Source of the DNA: Butyricimonas synergistica DSM 23225
GTDB taxonomy: Bacteria; Bacteroidota; Bacteroidia; Bacteroidales; Marinifilaceae
Reading direction: 5' to 3'
DNA: 64,000 nt
NCBI RefSeq assembly: GCF_000379665.1
Contig: NZ_KB903359.1
Span: forward strand, 907,475 to 971,474
Each line of letters opens with the position of its first letter. Position 1 is the first letter of the stretch. Made by a program: the position numbers and the translations under genes. Below, piece by piece: positions 51,982 through 60,989 of this stretch. The notes under the pieces were generated by a model. That model made no database searches. It worked only from the letters and a program-made list of their open reading frames with translations, and was not told the origin of the DNA.

Positions 51982-52313
51982 GCTAATTTTAGAAATAAAA
52001 AAACATACCTTAATACATCATCACTATTTTACAAATATATCTATAAAATTGATAAACACCATAATTTTCCATAAAAAATGATGCACTCAGATTCAACCAT
52101 CTTGTACAATTATTAGCGTCCATGGAATGCCCCCCCCCGACACAACACGGTATTTCAATTCAACCACCTTTGTTCTATTCGTCTATTCGTCCCTATTAAT
52201 CAAGCGCTCCACATACGGCACCCTCATGGATATCGGTGAGTTATTTCAATTCTACTTAATCCTATTTATTTCTGTAAACCAATATATTTCAAACAAATCG
52301 AACCTCATTTCTC
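51982..52313. other. Gap downstream of cas3, possible array position
   Basis: About 330 bases without a gene. It holds a -7 box for the 51616 gene (TATATTTG on the minus strand, 52032-52039), a C9 run (52130-52138), and two copies of ATTTCAATTC (52152-52161 and 52243-52252). No regular repeat-spacer array is present. Confidence 0.55.
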
Positions 52314-54974
52314 TTATAAGGTTTCATTCAATCCTAAGCAATAATCATACATAGATAAGTCTTTTAAACAACCAATCCCGTTAAACAAATAATCTTTCTT
52401 GTCTGACTCTTCTAATTTTTCCCGTATCGCAGATGTATTATATAACGGTATAATAAACTTAGACATAATACCTTTCAATAATTCGGTATTTCTTCTTCTT
52501 CTGGTGATATTTTTTTTCTTTCTTTCCACCACGGATTTATAAAGTTCCCAAACTCCTCTCCCTTCTATTCTATCCATATCACCGGAAAGGCAATTGTTAT
52601 CCTTCAAAAACTCAAGTTCACTCTCCGCAAAACATCCGCTCCTCTGTCCTTCACTATCTAACAATGGTAACGAGATCGGAATAAAAACAGAAATTGTATC
52701 ATTATCTATTAATTTAAAATCCGCATCAATTTTCTCAAAATTTAATAGTTCAATCTCTGACATATAAGAGCGAAAACCCACGGTGAACGTTTGCTTCAAC
52801 TTTGCATTTATATCATTTATAACCTGTCGATACAGATATTCAAAATCATGTTCCCTCAACACCTTTTCAAGCCGTTCGAGATCCCCGTATATTGATTTAC
52901 AGATTTTACATCTGGGATCTTCTCTATACACATCTTCCGGTTTATCCAATTGAAATAAATACAATATTCCTGTTGCTTTCAACATATTCCTATTAATTCT
53001 TCCCGCAAACTGAATATCACTGTCTACCAGTGAAATATTTTTAAATCCAATATCCATATCAATATCGATACCAGCTTCTATAACCTGAGTTGTTATCAGC
53101 AATATATTTTCATTTGCATGATTTGGATCTGAAATATACTTCAACACTTCCCGCCTTCTTGTTTCCAGTATTGTTCCTGATAAAATAAAGACTTTTTTAA
53201 ATACCACAGACTTACTTATATAATTGCAAAATTTCGTTGCAGACTTTTTCGTTATAAACTCCACCGCAGCATGTACCCGACCATGCTCTTTCTCATATTC
53301 ACTAGATCGCTTCAATACTTCGTCTGCTAGATCCTTATGTGTTATTACACTATATTTCTTCAATAACGAAAGATCAAAACGAACCCGATTACAAAAATTT
53401 GGATTTAAGAAATAATTCTCTTTTGCGTTATCAATCAAGTTCACAAAATCCATCTTATTACTTATTGAAATTCCATCGATCTTTGGCAATGTTGCAGACA
53501 TTAATATAAACCTTATATTAAATGTTTTAGCAAACTTATTGATAAAAAAAGTCAATTTATCCCACTCCGACGGAGTATAGTACTGCAACTCATCTATTAT
53601 TACGACAGAATTTGCTAAGCGATGAAACAGGTAATTCTCTTTTCTCTGACATGTTTTTATAATATCAAAAAATTTCACATGCGATAACAGGCAAAACGGA
53701 TAACTAACAAACAAATTATCTATATCATTTTTTTCTTCTTCCTCGTCGCTCTCGTGGTATCCGCTTTTGGAATGTTCTGCTAAAATCTCATTATTAGACA
53801 ATCCTAACGTTTCTTGCAAGCCCTGCTGTATCTGCGTGCTTAAAGTTGTAAAAGGGAATATATAAAACACCTTTGTAATATCTATCTGATAAATCATCAG
53901 CAATTTTATTAACATGATAACTGACAAATTTGTCTTTCCCCCGGCTGTCGGTACTTCTATATAAAATATTCTTTGGTCCTTAAATTTCGTTATCCCGGCT
54001 AGAACTTCCGCACCCAATCGCTGACGCAAAATATTCAAATTTGTATTAGATGTTTCTTGCAAATTCTGAATAGGATAATTCAAAAAATAAGAATGACGTT
54101 TCCACAATTCTGCATTATAAGGCTTTAACTTTATAAAATTTTCAAACAATTTACTTCTAAGCGAAGCGTCAATTATTCCAAAATCACTTTCATCATAACA
54201 ATCTTCAAGCCCGTTCATAAAATGATTGGTTGCATAATAATCTGCTGCCGTCAACAAAGAATAATTTAGTTTCACCAACTGCCATACATAAAAATAATCC
54301 TCTTTATGAATTCGATTGAAGGCATTTAAATAGCAACCTTGCATTTTTTCGATATTAATATCGACAGCTAAATTACACTCTCGCAGATAACGACACAATT
54401 CATCAATAAAAAACTCTAAATCTGGAAGAAAATCAGTATTAACAGATTGCAAACCTTTTGCATGATGCCTACCTATCGATTGAGCGAAAAGCAATATCAC
54501 TCCATATAAAATGTTATTTTTCTTATCATCATCCGGAATGAAAGAATCGGCTTCTTTAAAACTATGTCCAATAAAAATATACGAACCAAGCAAAGCATGA
54601 TGATGAGTCAGCTTATCGTCATTCGCTCGAAAATTCTGATTTCCCATTCGGACAACCTGAAAATTTTCATTGATCTTACCATGATCGTGAAACATTATAG
54701 CTTTGACAAACAACCTCTTCAAAAAAACAGCATAATCGCAATCCGTGACAAACAGACAGATCATTTCATCTATAATAGTATCCAGTTTATTGACTTCGAT
54801 TAACACACAAAGATACTTTCCCGTCAGATCAATATGCTCTTCCAACAACTCTTTCGTTTGCTTGTTCGCTCTCATATGGGCGAAATACTTATCACATTGA
54901 GGCAACACATCTGAAAGAGGGGCAAGCCTCGATACGATTTCCCTTGTTGCAGGCAACTTAAAACAATTGGACAT
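52314..54974 (-). CDS. cas3: CRISPR-associated helicase/nuclease Cas3 (type I-B)
   Basis: The nuclease-helicase recruited by Cascade to degrade target DNA. At 886 aa it has an N-terminal HD nuclease domain (H47, H96-D97, H124-126, GRHH at 169-171, and the last motif LTAADYYAT around 241-249) and an SF2 helicase domain: Walker A VPTAGGKT (341-348), DELQ (461-464), SAT (493-495), TTQVIEAGIDID (628-639), QFAGRINR (655-662). All are intact, so it should be active. Its start overlaps the cas5 end by 17 bases. Last gene of the operon. Confidence 0.95.
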   Translation of the reverse strand: MSNCFKLPATREIVSRLAPLSDVLPQCDKYFAHMRANKQTKELLEEHIDLTGKYLCVLIEVNKLDTIIDEMICLFVTDCDYAVFLKRLFVKAIMFHDHGKINENFQVVRMGNQNFRANDDKLTHHHALLGSYIFIGHSFKEADSFIPDDDKKNNILYGVILLFAQSIGRHHAKGLQSVNTDFLPDLEFFIDELCRYLRECNLAVDINIEKMQGCYLNAFNRIHKEDYFYVWQLVKLNYSLLTAADYYATNHFMNGLEDCYDESDFGIIDASLRSKLFENFIKLKPYNAELWKRHSYFLNYPIQNLQETSNTNLNILRQRLGAEVLAGITKFKDQRIFYIEVPTAGGKTNLSVIMLIKLLMIYQIDITKVFYIFPFTTLSTQIQQGLQETLGLSNNEILAEHSKSGYHESDEEEEKNDIDNLFVSYPFCLLSHVKFFDIIKTCQRKENYLFHRLANSVVIIDELQYYTPSEWDKLTFFINKFAKTFNIRFILMSATLPKIDGISISNKMDFVNLIDNAKENYFLNPNFCNRVRFDLSLLKKYSVITHKDLADEVLKRSSEYEKEHGRVHAAVEFITKKSATKFCNYISKSVVFKKVFILSGTILETRRREVLKYISDPNHANENILLITTQVIEAGIDIDMDIGFKNISLVDSDIQFAGRINRNMLKATGILYLFQLDKPEDVYREDPRCKICKSIYGDLERLEKVLREHDFEYLYRQVINDINAKLKQTFTVGFRSYMSEIELLNFEKIDADFKLIDNDTISVFIPISLPLLDSEGQRSGCFAESELEFLKDNNCLSGDMDRIEGRGVWELYKSVVERKKKNITRRRRNTELLKGIMSKFIIPLYNTSAIREKLEESDKKDYLFNGIGCLKDLSMYDYCLGLNETL

Positions 54975-55752
54975 ACTTTATAATACGATTTGTTAACTCT
55001 ATCTTAAAAATATTACTTATTTCCATTGATAGCTCCAAGATACAATCCGTGTAAACAAAATCCTCAAGCTTATACTGATAAGAATTACCCCTTTTTTCAA
55101 AACCAACCGGCAATTTTTCAAAACAAGAAAATCCGGATGCTCTTTCGTCACGATTCTTTATTCCACTCAACGTAAGTTTGGAAAGATTGATAATAGAAGA
55201 CAACCTGCCGGTTACACTCCCAGGCAATTCTCTCGCATAAGAATACTCACACACTTCCTCCTTGTTCCACCATAGAGTATACTCGTTCTTACCCAGATAC
55301 GGGATGTACTCTGCGTAACAGTTTGTTATATAGTGATACAATTTTTCTTGCAAAACATCATCTATCGAATTATCAATCAATACATAACATCGATAAGCCG
55401 GCTTTATTATAACCTGCTCATTCAATACCCAATTACAAGGAACACCTCTCTGAGTATTAGCATAACCCACCGAATTATTATACTTGATCGAAGCCTTTGG
55501 AAAGATACCTCTCTCATGGAAACCTTCAATTGGCTCTATTCCAACTTTCAAATTGAGAAGTTTCTTGTAATACTCCGGCACTTTTCCAACCCCATCAAAA
55601 CCTTTCAAGCCCAATATAGCCCCAATGATTCCCAATAAAGCCGGCTTATGCAACATATTAAATGTCATACATAAATCCAATTGAGAGTTTGAAAAAGGCT
55701 TCCTTAAAAAACCGAAATCAGCATAAATATCAAATGATATCAATTTATCCAT
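54958..55752 (-). CDS. cas5: CRISPR-associated protein Cas5 (type I-B, Cas5h-like)
   Basis: A Cascade subunit that caps the crRNA 5' handle. The 264-aa product starts at ATG 55750-55752 (MDKLISFDIYADFGFLRKP), which shows the Cas5 N-terminal beta-strand and FxxP pattern; MLHKPALLGIIGAILGL is the typical glycine-rich helix region. It overlaps cas3 by 17 bases and is 7 bases after cas7. Some Cas5 forms (type I-C) process crRNA; whether this one can is not clear, but it matters as no cas6 is seen. Confidence 0.92.
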   Translation of the reverse strand: MDKLISFDIYADFGFLRKPFSNSQLDLCMTFNMLHKPALLGIIGAILGLKGFDGVGKVPEYYKKLLNLKVGIEPIEGFHERGIFPKASIKYNNSVGYANTQRGVPCNWVLNEQVIIKPAYRCYVLIDNSIDDVLQEKLYHYITNCYAEYIPYLGKNEYTLWWNKEEVCEYSYARELPGSVTGRLSSIINLSKLTLSGIKNRDERASGFSCFEKLPVGFEKRGNSYQYKLEDFVYTDCILELSMEISNIFKIELTNRIIKYVQLF

Positions 55753-55759
55753 TACTACC

Positions 55760-57079
55760 CTATTTCCCTGTATTACTCTCAAATAACTCTAATTCTTCCA
55801 AGGAGAATCCGCTATTATCAATCCCCTTTAATTCAGTATACAAGCTATTATAATACACGCATACCTTGTCTATTTGCTCCTTCATATGCTTTCGATTCAG
55901 TAATTCAGCCACGTTGGATAAGTCTACAACAACCTTTTTTTCCCGACTCACAGAAATCAGTTCCGTAAAATTAGGAATAACCTGCTTACTACCTTCTTTT
56001 AGTTCCACCCAAATCAGTACTTCATTCTCTAACCCAGCTTTCGAGGTCGAATCATAGAACGTAGCTCCACAACGTAACGACTCTTTCAACTTTTCAATGT
56101 CACTTTGGAATATTCCCGGTATCGGCTGCACTCCCTCCAAATTCTTTACAATATTCAAACTATCGTCCAAATTCTTTGGGTTAATCGAAAAATTGTGAAC
56201 ATAATGAGCCTCCATCGTTTTCGATGCACTACCGATTGTCGTCATTTCCGCTTCCTTATTGTTCGACTTATCATTACGTACGGGAGATTTTATCTGCTCC
56301 GTGTACGAAAGATTCTGCACTCCCCCCTCGTAGAAGAAACGATCAACCCCCGAGCACACCTGAACAGGTCCATGAATAGAAACATTTGCATTTCCAGCAA
56401 ATGTAACCCCGAACAAACGTACATCCAAGCAATTCAAGAGATTATACAGTACTTTGATCTTATCATATTTTCCGAAAAAATAGATATCTAAATCCTCTAT
56501 CGCACTTTCCATCACGGAATCCTCTAGATTCAACATTACCGCCTCGCCATTTTTAGATACATAAAAATATCCTGGCTCATCAAAAACGGAACTTTCAACC
56601 TCTTCAATTTTACATTCCAGTGCCTCTGTTGCCATCCGGCTAAATTCAGCAGCATATGCCGGTTTCTCGTCTAACTCCTTATAGTACTTGCTTAATGCAG
56701 ATGGCTTTAACGAAGGTAACTTTCCTTCTGCCTTTTCTCCATCATAGTAAAATAACATCATCTTATTTCCTGTATGTTTTTTACTATTTCTTTCCATCGC
56801 TCCAAACAAATTCTCGTACAATTCACGTAACGACATGGGAATATATTGTCCTTGTCCGTTCTCTACAATTTTATAACGAGTAAAATACAAAATTTTATCT
56901 TCCGGATAATTTTTATACCAGAAATACCTGTTCGTGTATTTCAAAGCTTTATCCGTCGCATAAACAATACCACTAGGTAAAGTTCTGGGCATTTTCGTGA
57001 AATCCGCATTATAATTGGCATTTACAGCCTTAACGATAGCGGCACCGTAAACTCTTTTTGTAAATTTACTTGTATCCAT
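55760..57079 (-). CDS. cas7: CRISPR-associated protein Cas7 (Csh2-like)
   Basis: The backbone subunit that polymerises along the crRNA in Cascade. Csh2-type marks: N-terminal YGAAIVKAVNANYNADF (equivalent to the family's N-terminal strand and loop), LNCLDVRLFGVTFAG, SIHGPVQVCSGVDRF and EAHYVHNFSINPKN. At 439 aa it is longer than the about 300-aa members I know; the extra residues lie mostly at about 95-195, before the RLFG motif. It is located between cas8b (12 bases) and cas5 (7 bases). Confidence 0.92.
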   Translation of the reverse strand: MDTSKFTKRVYGAAIVKAVNANYNADFTKMPRTLPSGIVYATDKALKYTNRYFWYKNYPEDKILYFTRYKIVENGQGQYIPMSLRELYENLFGAMERNSKKHTGNKMMLFYYDGEKAEGKLPSLKPSALSKYYKELDEKPAYAAEFSRMATEALECKIEEVESSVFDEPGYFYVSKNGEAVMLNLEDSVMESAIEDLDIYFFGKYDKIKVLYNLLNCLDVRLFGVTFAGNANVSIHGPVQVCSGVDRFFYEGGVQNLSYTEQIKSPVRNDKSNNKEAEMTTIGSASKTMEAHYVHNFSINPKNLDDSLNIVKNLEGVQPIPGIFQSDIEKLKESLRCGATFYDSTSKAGLENEVLIWVELKEGSKQVIPNFTELISVSREKKVVVDLSNVAELLNRKHMKEQIDKVCVYYNSLYTELKGIDNSGFSLEELELFESNTGK

Positions 57080-57091
57080 TATACTTATGTA

Positions 57092-58936
57092 TTAATTATA
57101 AATCATATTTTTAGAAAAATATCCGGCAAGGAAATAGCTTTTCAGGTTATTGAAATTTGTCGAAGCCATGTAACCACAAATCTCACTAAATGCCTTATTG
57201 AACTTCTTATTTGAAAAAGCAATCTTATAGGCATATTTCGTGCAATCATTCTTCACATTCTGAATAATAGAATTAAAGTTATTTAATTGCATATAAGGCA
57301 ACAACAGCGAATGAGTCTTATTTTTTGATTCATTTTGACTTACCAAATAATAAACGACCTGCCCCAATGCAAAGGCATACTCCACGTCGTGTCCCTCTTC
57401 CAAGTGACGATTCTCCTCGTTCAATAACCCTTGAAAGCCCTTTATTAAATCTTTTGTTGTCTGAACCATAGAAAACGTATCTGATTCCTGATTAAAATTA
57501 TTATTCATCTTGTCAAAGTATTTATTGAGGTTGAAATAAATGTTCAACAATTTCTTTATCTTCTCCTCTTTTTGTTGATCCGTAACCCTATATTTATAGT
57601 CCTTCAGGACATCTTGTATGTTCGAGTTTATAATATCCCGAAACATATCTTTAGTGATTGCCTCTCTTTTGGATTTATAGATGTACTCGTAAAAAGCTCT
57701 TCGATAAGAAGTCAACAAACGATACATATTATTTGTCTTGCAATATTTTATATCAAGCTCTCCCCAATAATTTTCATGCCAGCCACCCTTTTCATCCTGT
57801 TTTACAAGACAATTATCAAAAATCTCTCCAACTATTATTTTCTGAAAGTCAAAGACCGTTTTAATTTTAATCACATGACTTGTATCTGTCTTAAAAACAG
57901 GTTCAATATAATAGTCTAATCTATAAAGAAAAGAAGGAACATACTCGAAATCTTTTATACCAAGTTTCTTATTTTCAATCTGAGCATACAACAAATAATA
58001 GTTACCTAAATCATCTCCCTTGAATGAATCCTTCCCATTCTCATATAGTCGTTCAAAAATATCATTAAAAGACAACTTACCTTTTCCTTCATGAACAATA
58101 CTGACAACATCATGATTCAACTCTTTTCTATCAATAAAAATAGGCAATGGCTTAGGAAAAATATCCTTAGCCTTCAATTTCTTCATAAACGACTTCACAA
58201 CCGCTTGTTCCTCGTTTGAAATTTTATACCATTCATTTGACATCCCGGTTATATGCGATAAAAACGGCTTCCTGTCCGTATCGAATCCCAATAACTCACT
58301 ACATTGCTTGAAATCATCTGTACCAATACCCAAAAAATTATTATAACATGATTTATAACGCTCTAGCGATTCATCAAGAAAGATATATACCCAATCATAT
58401 AATTTTATACTATTCCCGTCATTTACTTTATCCGCATTAAAAGCAGCTACCCTTTCCTGGAATACGACAAGATCATGCCAGAATCGATTCAAGTCCTGCA
58501 AATACTCTTTAAAGAAGAGCATTTTTTCAGACATAATATCTTCTTTAGGGGTTATGTATTGATATGCTTTACGAAAGAAATTCTCCCAAATAGAATTCCA
58601 AGCTTGATCTTCGATTCTTGCTTTGTATCGACTTGCATCAATAATAGCACAATAAGGAGAAGAAGATTTATTCAACTTCACCGGAGCGTCAAACCGTTCG
58701 TTCGCCGCAGCAAAACCCTCTACATAAGGCAATCTCTCAAAACACTTTTCAAAATGCTCTGAATCTTGAATAAACTGATTCAATTCTGATTTTTTCTGAT
58801 ACTGACCTATCTTTATTTCAAACTTTCCCAGCTCAACATATTTCACCCACACATAAATTCCCTCTTCTTTTATCTCCTGATTTTTCATCCCATCCTCTTG
58901 CAGAAAACGCTCGAAATTAATTATCTCTTCTACCAT
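57092..58936 (-). CDS. cas8b: CRISPR-associated protein Cas8b (Csh1-like large subunit)
   Basis: The large subunit of type I-B Cascade, used for PAM recognition. The 614-aa product is very diverged as is typical for Cas8; identification rests on the C-terminal Csh1 block EYAFALGQVVYYLVSQNE... HSLLLPYM and the gene order Cas8-Cas7-Cas5-Cas3. No HD or nuclease motif is seen. It is the first gene of the operon, with a good promoter right upstream, which leaves no room for cas6 in the usual first place. AT-rich codon use sets it apart from the neighbours outside the operon. Confidence 0.88.
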   Translation of the reverse strand: MVEEIINFERFLQEDGMKNQEIKEEGIYVWVKYVELGKFEIKIGQYQKKSELNQFIQDSEHFEKCFERLPYVEGFAAANERFDAPVKLNKSSSPYCAIIDASRYKARIEDQAWNSIWENFFRKAYQYITPKEDIMSEKMLFFKEYLQDLNRFWHDLVVFQERVAAFNADKVNDGNSIKLYDWVYIFLDESLERYKSCYNNFLGIGTDDFKQCSELLGFDTDRKPFLSHITGMSNEWYKISNEEQAVVKSFMKKLKAKDIFPKPLPIFIDRKELNHDVVSIVHEGKGKLSFNDIFERLYENGKDSFKGDDLGNYYLLYAQIENKKLGIKDFEYVPSFLYRLDYYIEPVFKTDTSHVIKIKTVFDFQKIIVGEIFDNCLVKQDEKGGWHENYWGELDIKYCKTNNMYRLLTSYRRAFYEYIYKSKREAITKDMFRDIINSNIQDVLKDYKYRVTDQQKEEKIKKLLNIYFNLNKYFDKMNNNFNQESDTFSMVQTTKDLIKGFQGLLNEENRHLEEGHDVEYAFALGQVVYYLVSQNESKNKTHSLLLPYMQLNNFNSIIQNVKNDCTKYAYKIAFSNKKFNKAFSEICGYMASTNFNNLKSYFLAGYFSKNMIYN

Positions 58937-58987
58937 ACCATACCGTTTTTACCTGTCCAAACAGCTTTCATATCCAGAAACGCCAAT

Positions 58988-59021
58988 CAAATATACCTAC
59001 ACACGTTTAGATATTCACAAA
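58988..59021 (-). promoter_or_regulatory. Promoter of the cas8b-cas7-cas5-cas3 operon
   Basis: On the minus strand TTTG, 22 bases, then TATATTTG (perfect -7). The expected transcription start is about 45 bases before the cas8b ATG. Confidence 0.62.
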
Positions 59022-59453
59022 TATGTAAAATTTAAATGAATAAAACAAGCCCAAAAAGACATTTCTTATCGCTATAATTAACATGAATACACTAAAACAA
59101 GTATTATTATCAAAATCAGAATAAACTATTTCAATTTTTGTCGAATTTGATTTATAAAATTCCCAACTAATCCCTGTATTTCTAAATAGGAATCTTCATT
59201 GAAATAACTTTCCACATTTTCAATTACCCTCTATAATAAAGACTATTGTAGAAGCAAAAAAATAAACAATATAAATTGTAATAGACCTGCCGCAAGACAA
59301 ATCCATTACAACATTCCCCTATCAAAGCATTAATTGGGGAAAAACAGTAATTTTAGGAACAGATAATTGAGAAAAACAGTATTATCTGTTCCAATTTTTA
59401 CTATTCTTCTAATAAATAGAATATACAGATAATCCAATATTGAAATAATTTAT
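59022..59453. other. AT-rich gap upstream of cas8b
   Basis: No gene over 60 codons is visible, and no CRISPR repeat. It contains the 12-bp inverted repeat at 59356-59392 and nearby twin GAAAAACAGTA words. Confidence 0.6.
59356..59392. repeat. Inverted repeat GGAACAGATAAT / ATTATCTGTTCC
   Basis: A perfect 12-bp stem with a 13-base loop containing GAAAAACAGT, which also occurs just upstream at 59338-59349. It may terminate transcripts toward the fecR region, or bind a regulator. Confidence 0.55.
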
Positions 59454-59461
59454 TACATTTG
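59454..59461 (+). promoter_or_regulatory. Promoter -7 box of the fecR leader
   Basis: TACATTTG fits TAnnTTTG. Expected start near 59468, about 210 bases before fecR and 14 bases before the terminator stem. Confidence 0.5.
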
Positions 59462-59481
59462 TGCAACAATTCGAATTTGTT

Positions 59482-59527
59482 AAGAGGGCGAACGGGAAAA
59501 CTAACGGGAACTACGCCCTCTTTTTTT
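59482..59527 (+). terminator. Intrinsic terminator inside the fecR leader (attenuator-like)
   Basis: AAGAGGGCG / CGCCCTCTT (9 bp) around a 23-base loop with two copies of AACGGGA, followed by T7. It lies between a promoter box and fecR on the same strand, so it should either end a tiny transcript or act as an attenuator. Confidence 0.75.
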
Positions 59528-59676
59528 ATTGCGATAAATATAATGAAAATAAGCATATTATGCAACAATTTAGTTTCCCGAGGTTGGATTCGATAAAAAA
59601 ATTTCAAAAAAAGTTCATTTTTACCTCACCCATTTCCGGGGTGAACTTGTGTTTATAATGTTACAGATGAAAAAAG

Positions 59677-60912
59677 ATGAATATGGATGAAAAACACGAC
59701 AAGATTGAGTTTATCCTTTCCCATTTAAGGGAGCCGGAGAGGTTGATGGACGAGGAGTTCGTGGATTGGCTGCTTGAGGAGAAGAATAAACAATTGTTCG
59801 AGGAAGTGATACTGAATCGGGAAGCGTTTTTACGGAAAGAACATGGCTGGCAGATCGTGACGAGCGAGGAATGGGAGAAGTTTTGGCGGAAGGTACAAGA
59901 GAAGAACAAGACCTTGCAAAAGAATCAACGAGCGATACGGCAACATCGGATCGGGAGGAGAGCGTGGATGTCCGTGGCGGCTTGCGCGGGTGTGCTGTTG
60001 AGCGTGGCGGGAGGATTAATGCTAAGGCAACATTTTGCGAAACAGGAAACGGTAGAGGTGGTTGAGGAAGTGTACAAGGGAAAACGGGGTGCCATATTGA
60101 CAACCGCATCGGGAAAAGTTTACGACCTGACTCAAACGCAGATTCACTTACAAACACCCCAAGGAACCCAAGTCGTGAACGACTCTCTGAATATGCTTGC
60201 TTATCAAATAAATAATACGGCAAGTCCCAAAAACCAACAAGCACAAAGCCAGCCGATCATAAAACCTGCCTACAACACGGTACAAACCCCGGCAGGAGCA
60301 GACTACTGCGTGACACTGACGGATGGGACACGGATATGGTTGAATTGCGAGTCGACATTACGCTTTCCCGAGCAATTCGAGGAAGGGAAACCTAGGGAGG
60401 TACATCTTGAAGGAGAAGGATTTTTCCAAGTTGAGCATGCCGAAGGATGGGCTTTCGTGGTACACACTAAAGGGATGAAAGTACAGGTGACGGGAACACG
60501 CTTTAATGTAAAATCCTACCCTACCGAAGACATCGTGCACACCACGCTGGTAAAAGGTTCCGTCTGGGCTTACGCCGATAACACGAAAGTGCTGTTGAAA
60601 CCTTCGGAGCAATTCCGCCTGGACAGGACAACCGGAGAAACTTCTGTTCTGAAAGTGGACACGGATTTGTACACGGGATGGATTAACGGGATGTTTGTCT
60701 TCCGCAACCAACGCATGGAGGACGTGATGAACGACTTGGTTCGCTGGTACAAAGTAACCGTCTTTTACACCAATCCCGAGGCAAAAGAAATACGGATATC
60801 CGCTAATTTAAATAAATATGAGAATATCGACGACCTATTAGAAATTATCAACGAGAGCGGGAAAGTGCTTGCTGTCCGGAAAGCAAACACGATTACCATT
60901 CAGACCAGATAA
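59677..60912 (+). CDS. FecR-family anti-sigma factor
   Basis: A 411-aa inner-membrane signal protein. The cytoplasmic N-terminus (about 1-92) binds a sigma factor; one membrane helix (about 94-116, MSVAACAGVLLSVAGGLML) follows; the periplasmic FecR domain has PAGADYCVTLTDGTRIWLNCESTLRFPE, the EVHLEGEGFFQVEH motif and VTGTRFNVKSYP, and the C-terminal STN-binding part ends VRKANTITIQTR. It is 77 bases upstream of the susC-like gene. No sigma gene lies directly before it. Starts at 59677 or 59683 (MDEKHDKIE). Confidence 0.93.
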   Translation: MNMDEKHDKIEFILSHLREPERLMDEEFVDWLLEEKNKQLFEEVILNREAFLRKEHGWQIVTSEEWEKFWRKVQEKNKTLQKNQRAIRQHRIGRRAWMSVAACAGVLLSVAGGLMLRQHFAKQETVEVVEEVYKGKRGAILTTASGKVYDLTQTQIHLQTPQGTQVVNDSLNMLAYQINNTASPKNQQAQSQPIIKPAYNTVQTPAGADYCVTLTDGTRIWLNCESTLRFPEQFEEGKPREVHLEGEGFFQVEHAEGWAFVVHTKGMKVQVTGTRFNVKSYPTEDIVHTTLVKGSVWAYADNTKVLLKPSEQFRLDRTTGETSVLKVDTDLYTGWINGMFVFRNQRMEDVMNDLVRWYKVTVFYTNPEAKEIRISANLNKYENIDDLLEIINESGKVLAVRKANTITIQTR

Positions 60913-60989
60913 TAAAAAAAGGATCGGGTCCTGCGCCAACAATTCCCGGTCCTAAATATTAATTAGTCATTAATTAACGTTACAAAGTT

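Noticed and set aside
52314-58936. CRISPR-associated transposon (type I-B CAST)
   Set aside because: Cas3 with complete helicase and HD motifs is present and no Tn7-like tnsA/B/C or tniQ genes appear in the window.
59461-59658. Small ORF starting GTG in the fecR leader
   Set aside because: It reads through the terminator stem, begins at the promoter -7 box, and has no recognisable features.
58937-59676. Hidden cas6 or a CRISPR array upstream of cas8b
   Set aside because: No frame of suitable length exists in this AT-rich gap and no regularly spaced repeats of 28-37 bases are visible.
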